From Candidatus Poseidonia sp. (GTDB lineage: Archaea > Thermoplasmatota > Poseidoniia > Poseidoniales > Poseidoniaceae), in the NCBI GenBank assembly GCA_022426155.1, contig JAKMEE010000030.1, positions 1-47,120 on the forward strand: a stretch of DNA of 47,120 nt, in the 5' to 3' direction. The position numbers and the translations under genes are program-made. Below the pieces are notes generated by a model that searched no databases, was not told the DNA's origin, and was given only the letters and a program-made list of their open reading frames with translations. The stretch's first letter is position 1, and every line of letters begins with the position of its first letter. Of this stretch, positions 33,001 through 40,297 are shown piece after piece.

Positions 33001-35098
33001 AGGGCAGTCCGTAACCAAGAACTTGGCCGTGACAGTTCCAACCACCGAAGATCCAGGAGCCTTCGTGATTTACGTGAAGGGCTGGTCTGAAGGCGAACCG
33101 ATTAAGTCGGTGGAGAAGGGAACATACGACATCCTTGAACTGGGCGTCTTCGTTTCCATTCGTTCTACAGGCAACGTTGTCTTCTTCCTCGAGGATCCAA
33201 CAGAACGCGTTCTACCCGGCGACTGCGCTATCTACACCGTTGAGGTCACAAAGAACTTCGATTCGGGAGACCTCGTCTTCGCAACGCCAGGCGCTCCAGA
33301 TCAGAAACCTGACGGCATTAGTATGGATGCATGGCGCATCGAAAACTGGGTGGTCACTGTTGACTTCTCCGATGCACCCGGTGGCGAAAACACCCCAATG
33401 AATGAACCTCGCACATGGGCGATTCCGGGCGGAGCTGATTTCGTCACGCACGAGGTTCACGTCGAAGTATGTGCTCCTACAAACGCAACGGCAGGCCTCG
33501 GTCCGGCAGTTAGTTTGAAGGCCTATCTCGATGGATATCCGCGAATCTCAGATTCCGAAGTGATGTCAACGAATGTGATCCATGAATGGATTTTGGATGC
33601 AGGCGTTGATCCAGATACGGGATACTCCATTTCCGTGAATCCAGGAGACAAAGTCACCCTACCAATCACGGTAACCAATGATGGAAACGGACCGGATCGG
33701 TTTGACTTCCGTCTTGCAAGAGTTACAGACGCCTTTGGTGTTGACGTGATATGGGACATTGACATCCCACGAGATTCCTTGATGGAACTCTCTCCAGATA
33801 CCTACCAGGCCTTTGATGTACTCATGAATGTGCCAAACAAGGTTCCAGCCGGAGAATACACTGTAGTGATGCAGGCTTTCTCCGAAGAAGCCTACGAGGA
33901 TGAACAAGGTCGAGAAACACGCTTGCGAGATACGCTTGTGTTCACCATCACAGTGAACGAATTCCACGACATGCAAATCGAAATGGATTCCAGTGTGGAC
34001 AATGCAGTCAAGACATCAGCCCCGGGACGAATTGTTAGTTTCACCTTGAATGTGACAAATAATGGAAACGTGCCCGATGTTCCAACCCTCAACAATCACA
34101 CCGCTCAACGAGACGGTGACGACTTGCTTTGGAACACCATGCCCGGCATGAACATGCTCGATGGTTGGTCCGTTGAATGGTTGATGAAGAAGCAAATCAG
34201 TGCTGATGTAGAGATCAAAGAACCCTGTCTCGAAGAAGTATCCACTGCCTCTTCTTATCCCGAAGACAGTTGTGTTTTCCTCACAGATTTGAATGAATTC
34301 CGTCTTCCAGAGATGGCACCATACGAAACCATCACCGTAGTTGCAGCAGTGACCATCGGAACCAACGCCAAGCTTGACACCCGAAGTCTCGGATTGAAGG
34401 TTGTTTCAATGCACGGCGACATGGAGAATGACGGTGATCACGATGATTCACCTGAGTGGGGCGGCGACGACATGGATACCAACGAATTCATCGTTACACT
34501 CCGCCTTCGCGCTCCGAATTTGGAAATTAAGGAAATCATCTTGCCACCATCATTGAGTGGCGATGTTGATACAACCATCCCAATCGGAATCATCCTGCAA
34601 AACACCGGAAACGTTCATGCAACTGACATCGAGATTGTCTTGTGTGAATACGACGATGTGAACGATGCAGACCTGATCAAGGATTTGAGAAAGAACGGTT
34701 GTGAAGAAGAGCGCGTTGTGATGCGACAAGTTGTTGGTGCGTTACTCGCTCCTGATGACACCGAAGATGCAAAGGAAATCGAATTGTATCTCCTCTACCC
34801 AGTGACCGCTGGAAGCAAGGGCGTCTATGTTGTGGTTGACCCAATGAACGAGATTGTTGAATCCGATGAGCGGGACAACGTCAAGGCAATCGGAGAGGCC
34901 CTTGAATCAAGCAGTCCACTGCTCGACCAAGCCAGCCAAGTGGTTGCCTCAACGGCTCTACCTTTCATCGTCATCATGTTGACACTCGCTCTTCTAGGAG
35001 TGGTGTACATGGTCGGTAAGGGACGTCGTGATGAAGTCAACAAGCGTCTTGCAGAACAATCTTCCTTGGTGACTGTACTCAGCGAAGAGAATCTTTGA
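30074..35098 (+). CDS. Giant surface protein: propeller-like repeats, VWA domain, NEW3/CARDB-like modules
   Basis: The 1674-residue protein has a signal segment (SLASLMMMSALSTLLIASIT) and a C-terminal helix (ALPFIVIMLTLALLGVVYM) with a short basic tail. At least six repeats with (D/N)-x-HI(V/A)W (GNVHIVWTR, DRIHIVWAD, NNVHIVWED, NTHIAWMD, NNVHIAWVD) resemble beta-propeller blades. Between the fourth and fifth a von Willebrand A domain begins VELSFVVDTSGSM, with the MIDAS motif DxSxS at Asp258-Ser262. The C-terminal half has four or more Ig-like modules with (T/Q)N-x-GN-(V/G)-x-D patterns (TNTGNVHDAF, TNDGNGPDRF, TNNGNVPDV, QNTGNVHATD), as in NEW3 and CARDB families. The ATG has GAGGTGG upstream. 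Probably a cell-surface adhesin or envelope component. Confidence 0.85.
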   Translation: MNQKTKSISLASLMMMSALSTLLIASITVAASTVVITEAVQIVDGGTSSDAQAAVGSDSSGNVHIVWTRNNLHLYYSMISPRGETLIDATQITNAGLHKIWHPDLVVDEYDRIHIVWADKSGQHAIMYTALSPWASPMDGMASDDGTITAIDDTIISRRSQNRDWPALDLDSQNNVHIVWEDNYDQLGKFYNQPQIYYSMIQPDMASGAVITLFDDTLLTPIIGHKGHPDVVVDANDYVQIAWDDTRGGKVELSFVVDTSGSMYSEWADICTVVYGGNFASGGYFQGIKPMLETANMTVYETIYGLGNTLPGAASTGNCAGYNKNSGPRTSPLGQIPGDDSGGIRKLPGTIYNGNTYSGYSGEDWGPGSNWACLSWKDSAGNVPGNPPTNDDHKWNPNATKIVIPVSDEGPKDGDPSQQADDISSIQEAHDNCLLAGVIPVGLYGQGYGGAGNIQSHFMDLVQCPNGVVSTQTRNCPGNTLANTDAGGQAYEFPSGSGGTNAMALLVEAMVYISTNNSREIYMTVLDPYAKMNNDPSWTPGSSGHSVEGSTYVEDTGAGADGHLVVVNDTRVTIDDAYSFHPSIGVDMQGNTHIAWMDGRDYGFEKDVNYEVYYTKLRLQGAGAWDGAEEGLSTFAIKKINDTPISKVEGKNGLPPASPYAGNSVFPSLLTDDQNNVHIAWVDSGNLSASEEILYVRLNQTDLTGDGLVALDEWEAVAVTSWNSNKLGPNTGRQPSIGMPPAFSNDLGSGAHIAWSDTNKCSDDGNNNRFTVCYSHVLTGQVDVDFEEGETFYHVIEPGQQTIYNMTMNNSTPGPKDLVADTYGLNISGVPLNWTANLYFASNHSSIFPDTPIFLEGGEDIRFYMRVQAPSIYQANGDELAEIEVTAQSYKDPAIQNDITTLTLMDVVHGINLDTSHSMADIEQGQTAIFSITITNTGNVHDAFVFWDANSLEGQQEWLLPFGWQIDFPTRVELDPGQSVTKNLAVTVPTTEDPGAFVIYVKGWSEGEPIKSVEKGTYDILELGVFVSIRSTGNVVFFLEDPTERVLPGDCAIYTVEVTKNFDSGDLVFATPGAPDQKPDGISMDAWRIENWVVTVDFSDAPGGENTPMNEPRTWAIPGGADFVTHEVHVEVCAPTNATAGLGPAVSLKAYLDGYPRISDSEVMSTNVIHEWILDAGVDPDTGYSISVNPGDKVTLPITVTNDGNGPDRFDFRLARVTDAFGVDVIWDIDIPRDSLMELSPDTYQAFDVLMNVPNKVPAGEYTVVMQAFSEEAYEDEQGRETRLRDTLVFTITVNEFHDMQIEMDSSVDNAVKTSAPGRIVSFTLNVTNNGNVPDVPTLNNHTAQRDGDDLLWNTMPGMNMLDGWSVEWLMKKQISADVEIKEPCLEEVSTASSYPEDSCVFLTDLNEFRLPEMAPYETITVVAAVTIGTNAKLDTRSLGLKVVSMHGDMENDGDHDDSPEWGGDDMDTNEFIVTLRLRAPNLEIKEIILPPSLSGDVDTTIPIGIILQNTGNVHATDIEIVLCEYDDVNDADLIKDLRKNGCEEERVVMRQVVGALLAPDDTEDAKEIELYLLYPVTAGSKGVYVVVDPMNEIVESDERDNVKAIGEALESSSPLLDQASQVVASTALPFIVIMLTLALLGVVYMVGKGRRDEVNKRLAEQSSLVTVLSEENL

Positions 35099-35115
35099 TG
35101 AAAGCCATCATGGCT

Positions 35116-35862
35116 TTACTTTGGCCCAGGGCCAAGGTACCATCGAAGTTCACTGTTCAATGGTGCAGCGATTACTTGGCCAGACCGACGAGCGATTTGC
35201 CGTTCAAGTTGATTACGAATACGTTCAAGAGCTTCTGTGGGGTTCTGTTCCCCGACGAGTTGATGCTCGATCAATGATGTCAAATCTAACGGTTCCCCAT
35301 TCGCCTCAACCATGGTCTGGATGATACTCCGCTCTTCATATACATCGAAGTCTGAAGCCACCCCAGCAGAAACTCGCTGGCGAACATGCTGGTGAAGAGA
35401 AATGATGGCATCTCGTTGGGCATCTAAGTCATCGAGAACGGCGGATAGAGTTCGCAGGTGAGCAAGGCCTTCAGCAACGGCGATTTTCTTACGTCCACTC
35501 AACGACTCAGCCACACCTCTTGATGCTGAGGGAAGCCTTGGTGAAAGGCGTATGGGGCTGATTTTTGGTAAGGTCCGTTGCTCGCATCGAAACAGATCCG
35601 GGCCGATGTCGATTTGAACTGAAAAAGCTTCTTCAACGCTAAAGATAGTACGTGGGGGACCACCTCGTTCCGATGGGACTTCAGCCTTGTTAACCAAGCC
35701 GCCTGACTCCAATTTCTTCAGATGTTTGACAATTGCGGGCTGACTGACACCGATCAATGTCGCCAACTGCAAGGGGTAATGTGGCTCTCGAACCAAGCGC
35801 TCGAGAATCTCGCGACGAGTTTTATTTTGCAGCAATGATAAGGCAGTTTCAAGTCCAACCAT
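35116..35862 (-). CDS. Winged helix-turn-helix transcriptional regulator
   Basis: The 248-residue protein begins with an ArsR/MarR-type winged helix: ALSLLQNKTRREILERL, then YPLQLATLIGVSQPAIVKHL as the recognition helix region, KKLESGGLV and the wing SERGGPPRTIFSV (residues about 5-78). The remaining 170 residues are mainly helical, acidic/basic mixed, with a possible coiled coil, and probably serve dimerisation or ligand sensing. A perfect 5-bp inverted repeat lies just upstream and could be its own operator. It is convergent with the giant surface protein gene (17 bp between stops). Target genes unknown. Confidence 0.82.
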   Translation of the reverse strand: MVGLETALSLLQNKTRREILERLVREPHYPLQLATLIGVSQPAIVKHLKKLESGGLVNKAEVPSERGGPPRTIFSVEEAFSVQIDIGPDLFRCEQRTLPKISPIRLSPRLPSASRGVAESLSGRKKIAVAEGLAHLRTLSAVLDDLDAQRDAIISLHQHVRQRVSAGVASDFDVYEERSIIQTMVEANGEPLDLTSLIEHQLVGEQNPTEALERIRNQLERQIARRSGQVIAAPLNSELRWYLGPGPK

Positions 35863-35867
35863 CTTCT

Positions 35868-35880
35868 CAACCTATGGTTG
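35868..35880. promoter_or_regulatory. Inverted repeat upstream of the HTH gene, possible operator
   Basis: CAACC-TAT-GGTTG is a perfect 5-bp dyad ending five bases before the regulator's ATG. A further CAACC half-site lies at 35856-35860, overlapping the start codon region. Winged-helix proteins often bind such dyads next to their own start. Chance occurrence cannot be excluded. Confidence 0.3.
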
Positions 35881-35915
35881 GGTAGTGCTAGGCCCTCTTT
35901 GAACTCACCGATGGT

Positions 35916-36965
35916 TCAGAGGTCATCCCAATCTTTCCAAGCATCATCGGGGGCTTTCGGTATCGATGAGGAGGTTGACTTCATTTTCTGGCCCGTATGT
36001 TCACTTACGAGTTTAGTCGTATCCGAATTCATTTCAGCGCCTTCATCCCACGAATGAATGGCGGCGGAATTCGCAGCCTGCTTGAAGACTTGCTCGGGAT
36101 TTTCATCTTGGAACCGTTCATTTCTCGCTCGTTCTTGAGCCCCCTCAACATCTCCTTTCATCAGTGCAAAGACCTGTTCAGTGGTGAGGAGGTGGCCTGA
36201 TTTCACATCATCTAACCCGTCGACAAAGTCTTCTGAAGGACGCTGCTCCACTGTATCAGCAAAGGGCGGAGCTACATCCTGATTCAATGGAAGAGGATCT
36301 TGCGTTTGTTGCTCCTGCATCTGCTGAATGGTATGAGGGGTAAGGTCGGTAATTGGCACCAAGGTTCCATCTGCATTCACCATCATCACTCGAGGGGCCC
36401 TTCCTGATTTTGTGGCTAAATGCAGAATGAGCCCAAGCGGTAAAATCAAAATTCCAAGACAACACATGGCTCCACCAAGCATCAACCATTCAGATTGAAA
36501 CAATTCTCGTTCTGCCGAATCAATGGACATTAACCATCCGTTGATATCATCGCAGTTTTCTTGACATGTGATTTGGAGGGCATACTTCCCCTCGTTATTG
36601 AGGTTCCAAGAAGCGACTTCAACGAATTCAGTTCCGTCCCCAGACATTGTTTGAAAGTCTTGGAGGCATTTGGCTTCCTGAATTGCTTCACCTACGATCG
36701 CAGAACCATCCACGTGTTTCAATGTGACTTCCATCAATGGATCTCCTGACAATTGATAGAATCGGTAGCAGTTGTCCTCAAGGACCAGTTCTTCGATGGT
36801 TTCGCCCGTGGCCATGGCCTCATGATTTTCACGAGGGTCGAAGATATCGGAAATCACACTACTCTGACTAAACAACAAGATGGTTCCCAAGCCAAACAAT
36901 ATGCCCCCAACGATGAGCAAGCGGCGCCCCCAACGCGAACGCTTGGCTGGCGGAGATGCTTGCAT
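35916..36965 (-). CDS. Two-helix membrane protein with acidic cytoplasmic tail
   Basis: Not recognised. From the preferred ATG at 36965 the protein is 349 residues: a basic start (PPAKRSRWGRR), a membrane helix (about 15-33), an extracytoplasmic beta-rich domain of about 130 residues with four Cys, and a second helix (WLMLGGAMCCLGILILPLGLIL). A cytoplasmic tail of about 170 residues follows, rich in Gln, Asp and Glu, and ends DDAWKDWDDL. GGAAG lies just before that ATG; a TTG at 37007 would overlap the top6A stop. It follows top6A in the same direction and may be cotranscribed, but a link to topoisomerase is not evident. Confidence 0.65.
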   Translation of the reverse strand: MQASPPAKRSRWGRRLLIVGGILFGLGTILLFSQSSVISDIFDPRENHEAMATGETIEELVLEDNCYRFYQLSGDPLMEVTLKHVDGSAIVGEAIQEAKCLQDFQTMSGDGTEFVEVASWNLNNEGKYALQITCQENCDDINGWLMSIDSAERELFQSEWLMLGGAMCCLGILILPLGLILHLATKSGRAPRVMMVNADGTLVPITDLTPHTIQQMQEQQTQDPLPLNQDVAPPFADTVEQRPSEDFVDGLDDVKSGHLLTTEQVFALMKGDVEGAQERARNERFQDENPEQVFKQAANSAAIHSWDEGAEMNSDTTKLVSEHTGQKMKSTSSSIPKAPDDAWKDWDDL

Positions 36966-37003
36966 GTTACTTCCAGCCCCTCTTCCCCCATAAGGCTCGC
37001 CGT

Positions 37004-38104
37004 TCAAGCGAGGCCGAGGTCGGCGAGTTTTTCTGGAAGGTATGTTTCTGTGACGAAATCAAGACCGTACTTTGCCAGGGATTGTTGTTCAGCTTTTTGT
37101 CCGAGTTCCAACATCATGTTGATTTGATCTTGCCACCAACCGTCTGCAAACCGCGGGTCGGTCAATTCAGCTTTGAGTGCATCAATATCACGAGGTGATA
37201 AATCGTCACTGGGGAGGTCATACGCCATGATATCATCGGCAGTAATTCCGAGATAGGTGGCCGACGGAGTCGCCAGATATTCAGAAATATGCGCCGTCTT
37301 GATAGCACCGTAGGCAATAGAGGCGAAGATTCGGAACGACCATGGATCACCGTCGAGGAACACGACAACGGGCAAATCCCATTCTTCGCTCATCCGCTTC
37401 AAAATGCGCCGAGTGGAACGGGCAGGTTGACCTTTCAAATGCAACAGTCCACATTTGTAATCTTCATCAAATCCGTTTTCAATCAATCTGTCAAACATAC
37501 CACCGGTCTCGATGGCCATGATGAATTTGATATCGTGTTCAAGAAGTTCAATCTTTTCTAATTCAACATTGTATGGGACTCCATATCCGGAATCACCTAC
37601 ATCGTCTCGTGCATTGATTCTCATCCATTCACCCCGGCGGTTACGTTCTCGTAATGTGAGATTACCAATCATTCTCGCACCGTCTTCTTCTGGTCGTAGT
37701 TTGAAATCTTCACGTAAACATTTGGTGACGACCTCAAGGTCCTCAGCCAAATTATTTGATTCATTTTGAGATGAAAACTTACCTAATCCCCATGCTTCAG
37801 AGATGTAGTACATTTCTCTCAGGGTCGATGATTTTCCAGCATCAATCATCTCTTCAATGAATTCAACAACGTGCAATGCTCTCAACAATTGTTTGGCTGA
37901 GCCGAGGCTTGTTGCATCACGAGTGGAGCGTTTCTTGCCGTACTTGTAAACGCCCAACTTTGCATCAAAGCCAATGTTTGTTTTAGTCCGAACGGGTAGC
38001 GTCATCGTCGGCGCTTCGCCCTTGACAATTTTGTCATACATTTCTTCGACCACGCCGTGGAGGGCTTCTCTTGTCTCTTCGTTGGTATGGGTTCTCGACA
38101 TCAT
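37004..38104 (-). CDS. top6A: DNA topoisomerase VI subunit A
   Basis: The 366-residue protein has the Spo11/Top6A layout. The CAP-like domain carries TLREMYYIS with catalytic Tyr100. The Toprim domain carries MAIETGGMFDRL (Glu199) and VVFLDGDPWSFRIF (Asp251, Asp253), the magnesium ligands. As an A2B2 tetramer with Top6B it cuts both DNA strands through 5'-phosphotyrosyl links and passes another duplex, relaxing and decatenating the chromosome. The ATG overlaps the top6B stop (AATGA), so the subunits are translationally coupled. Length and motifs are normal; the enzyme looks intact. Confidence 0.95.
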   Translation of the reverse strand: MMSRTHTNEETREALHGVVEEMYDKIVKGEAPTMTLPVRTKTNIGFDAKLGVYKYGKKRSTRDATSLGSAKQLLRALHVVEFIEEMIDAGKSSTLREMYYISEAWGLGKFSSQNESNNLAEDLEVVTKCLREDFKLRPEEDGARMIGNLTLRERNRRGEWMRINARDDVGDSGYGVPYNVELEKIELLEHDIKFIMAIETGGMFDRLIENGFDEDYKCGLLHLKGQPARSTRRILKRMSEEWDLPVVVFLDGDPWSFRIFASIAYGAIKTAHISEYLATPSATYLGITADDIMAYDLPSDDLSPRDIDALKAELTDPRFADGWWQDQINMMLELGQKAEQQSLAKYGLDFVTETYLPEKLADLGLA

Positions 38105-40158
38105 TCACCACCTCCAAATAGGGTTTGTTGCCCCGTGGGGGGCGGGATTTCAGGTGATGCGGGATTTTGTTCCATATCATCCATATCGTCATGTTCGGTT
38201 TCTTCGGGAGCCGCAGCTACTGCCTCTAGCCGTCGGATTTCCTCGAGGATCTTTTCATCCATCTTGGAGGCCCCAATCACTTCTTGAGAACCTCGATAGA
38301 AGACATCGGTATCTGTCCAATCGCCTCTTTCAAGGCCCGAGAGAGAGTAAGTGATGACAAAGGTCTGACCCGGGTCGAGTGTTTCTAACTTCCATGCCCA
38401 CACACCAGTGGCTTCTTTTCGCCCACCCAAGTCGTTGTGTTCCATTGCAGCGCCATCGCGTTCAGGCCATGAAACGAGTAAGGTGTACGCACGTGCCCGT
38501 GAAGTGTAATTGAACAGCGTGATGGAGACATCGGTTTGCTTGGTTTCTTTGTTCCATGTTGTGGTGGTTTCTGCGATGACAGCCCCCATAATTTTGGTGA
38601 TTGAACCAGAAAGGTCCGGAACAGGACGGCCAAGAATCTGTGCAGACTTTTCTGCGATGGCAGGGATAATGTCGTTAACCAATTCGAATTTCTCCTGGGT
38701 TTTGGCCATTTTCTTTTTCTTTTCAAGGTGCTTTCGCAAACCACGACCCATTTCAAGCAGAGCTTTGCGAACCTCTTCCATGACTTCGGCGTTATCAGCC
38801 AATGCTTCTTTGGCCTCAGAGGTGAATTGAACGTTGGTGCTGGCAAGGTGGACAAGGATGGCAGCAGGACCTTTTGGAACCCCACGCCCTCCGGCCTGAT
38901 CCAAGCCATATTGCCGCCAATCCACAGATTCAATCGCTTTGGTTAGCAAACATCCACCTTGCTGGTACATGAGTGGAACTCGATTAGCAAATCTGAGCAC
39001 TTCCACAGGTTTGTCGGCCAGCATTCCCTCGCCGAAGATGAGACCCACCTCAACTTGGTACGGATTACCTTGTGTTACAGTTGGTGACCGAGTCATGGTT
39101 GTGACGAATTTTGAGTCAATGGTTTTTGACAAACCTTTCTTGATGAGTAATTCCTCAATCGGCGAAAGGCAATTTGTAGGAGGATTCAGCAATTTGACCG
39201 GTTTTTCGTTGATCATACGCTCGCCTTGGAAGGCTTCGAGTAGAGCCCGATAATGATCTGGTTTGAGGGATTTAGGTTTCATCTTCTCATCAATTTCTGC
39301 TGCTTGAAGCAATTCTTTGGCGGCGCGAGAGGAAACCCCGGAAAAGTTCCCGCGCAAAAAGACAGTCATTCGGGAATCTTTTGATTCGCTGCACATTCGC
39401 TGTAAGGTCCCTAGATGGATGCCGTGCGGATGGGGTTTGATACTCTCAACCTTGGTGGGAAGGCGTTCAGTAACCCTTGGCCAGTGATGCCTTTCCCCAT
39501 CAGGATCAATGAAAGTGATGTCGGCGTGGGGGTTGACGATGCTCGTCATTCGCAAATACTGGTAGACGCTCTGACGGCCTCGTTGATATTTCCCTTTCAT
39601 CCGAGTGGTGACTTCAAGACCGTGCTCCTTGAGCGTTCCATCCTCATGCTCCCAAATTTCACGCGTTTCGTTTGATTTCGTTGCCTTGTTTTTGCGAGTA
39701 TCCAACCCGATATCCACCAAGGCAGCGGAGGCTTCTGTAGCAATTTTTGAGCGAACATGAGTTTTCCGTCCAGTGGTCAATTGACTGTACATCACGACCC
39801 CGGTGATTCCAATTCCTTGTTGACCGCGAGATTGCCGAATTGCATGGAAGCGAGAACCAAAGAGCAATTGCCCGAAGACCTTCTCAATGCTACGTTGAGG
39901 AATCCCAGGACCGTTGTCTTCAGTTTTCAATTCAACAATATCCTTCTTTCCGTCAATCTTTGTCAATTCAACGCGAATATCAGGAAGGATGCGTGCTTCT
40001 TCGCAAGCATCGAGCGAATTGTCTACGGCTTCTTTGACGGCGGTGATCAATGAACGGGTAAGAGAATCAAATCCAAGAAAGTGTTTGTTCTTCTCAAAAA
40101 ATTCAGAGATTGCAACTTGTTTTTGGTTGGATGCCATCCTTTCTGCTGTTCCTGCCAT
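38101..40158 (-). CDS. top6B: DNA topoisomerase VI subunit B
   Basis: From the ATG at 40158 the protein is 685 residues. The GHKL ATPase motifs are EAVDNSLDACEEA (Glu43, Asn47), TEDNGPGIP (about 80-87) and RGQQGIGITG (about 111-120), followed by the helix-two-turn-helix and transducer regions. The C-terminal 150 residues form an Ig-like beta domain and an acidic Glu/Asp/Pro tail. The subunit binds ATP, dimerises and drives strand passage with Top6A. A strong GGAGGTGA five bases upstream decides this start over the frame extension to 40305, which overlaps the aconitase-family gene. It is the first gene of the top6BA operon. Confidence 0.95.
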   Translation of the reverse strand: MAGTAERMASNQKQVAISEFFEKNKHFLGFDSLTRSLITAVKEAVDNSLDACEEARILPDIRVELTKIDGKKDIVELKTEDNGPGIPQRSIEKVFGQLLFGSRFHAIRQSRGQQGIGITGVVMYSQLTTGRKTHVRSKIATEASAALVDIGLDTRKNKATKSNETREIWEHEDGTLKEHGLEVTTRMKGKYQRGRQSVYQYLRMTSIVNPHADITFIDPDGERHHWPRVTERLPTKVESIKPHPHGIHLGTLQRMCSESKDSRMTVFLRGNFSGVSSRAAKELLQAAEIDEKMKPKSLKPDHYRALLEAFQGERMINEKPVKLLNPPTNCLSPIEELLIKKGLSKTIDSKFVTTMTRSPTVTQGNPYQVEVGLIFGEGMLADKPVEVLRFANRVPLMYQQGGCLLTKAIESVDWRQYGLDQAGGRGVPKGPAAILVHLASTNVQFTSEAKEALADNAEVMEEVRKALLEMGRGLRKHLEKKKKMAKTQEKFELVNDIIPAIAEKSAQILGRPVPDLSGSITKIMGAVIAETTTTWNKETKQTDVSITLFNYTSRARAYTLLVSWPERDGAAMEHNDLGGRKEATGVWAWKLETLDPGQTFVITYSLSGLERGDWTDTDVFYRGSQEVIGASKMDEKILEEIRRLEAVAAAPEETEHDDMDDMEQNPASPEIPPPTGQQTLFGGGE

Positions 40159-40297
40159 GAAATCACCTCCGCCGGTCCTCCTCTGTCGTGATGACATCGG
40201 GCCGTCAGATGCCCATCCCCTTCTTTGAGGGTACTTTAACAAAGCAGGCGCAGTACGATGAATCGCATTGATTTGAAGGCGGTCAAACCTTCTCCAA

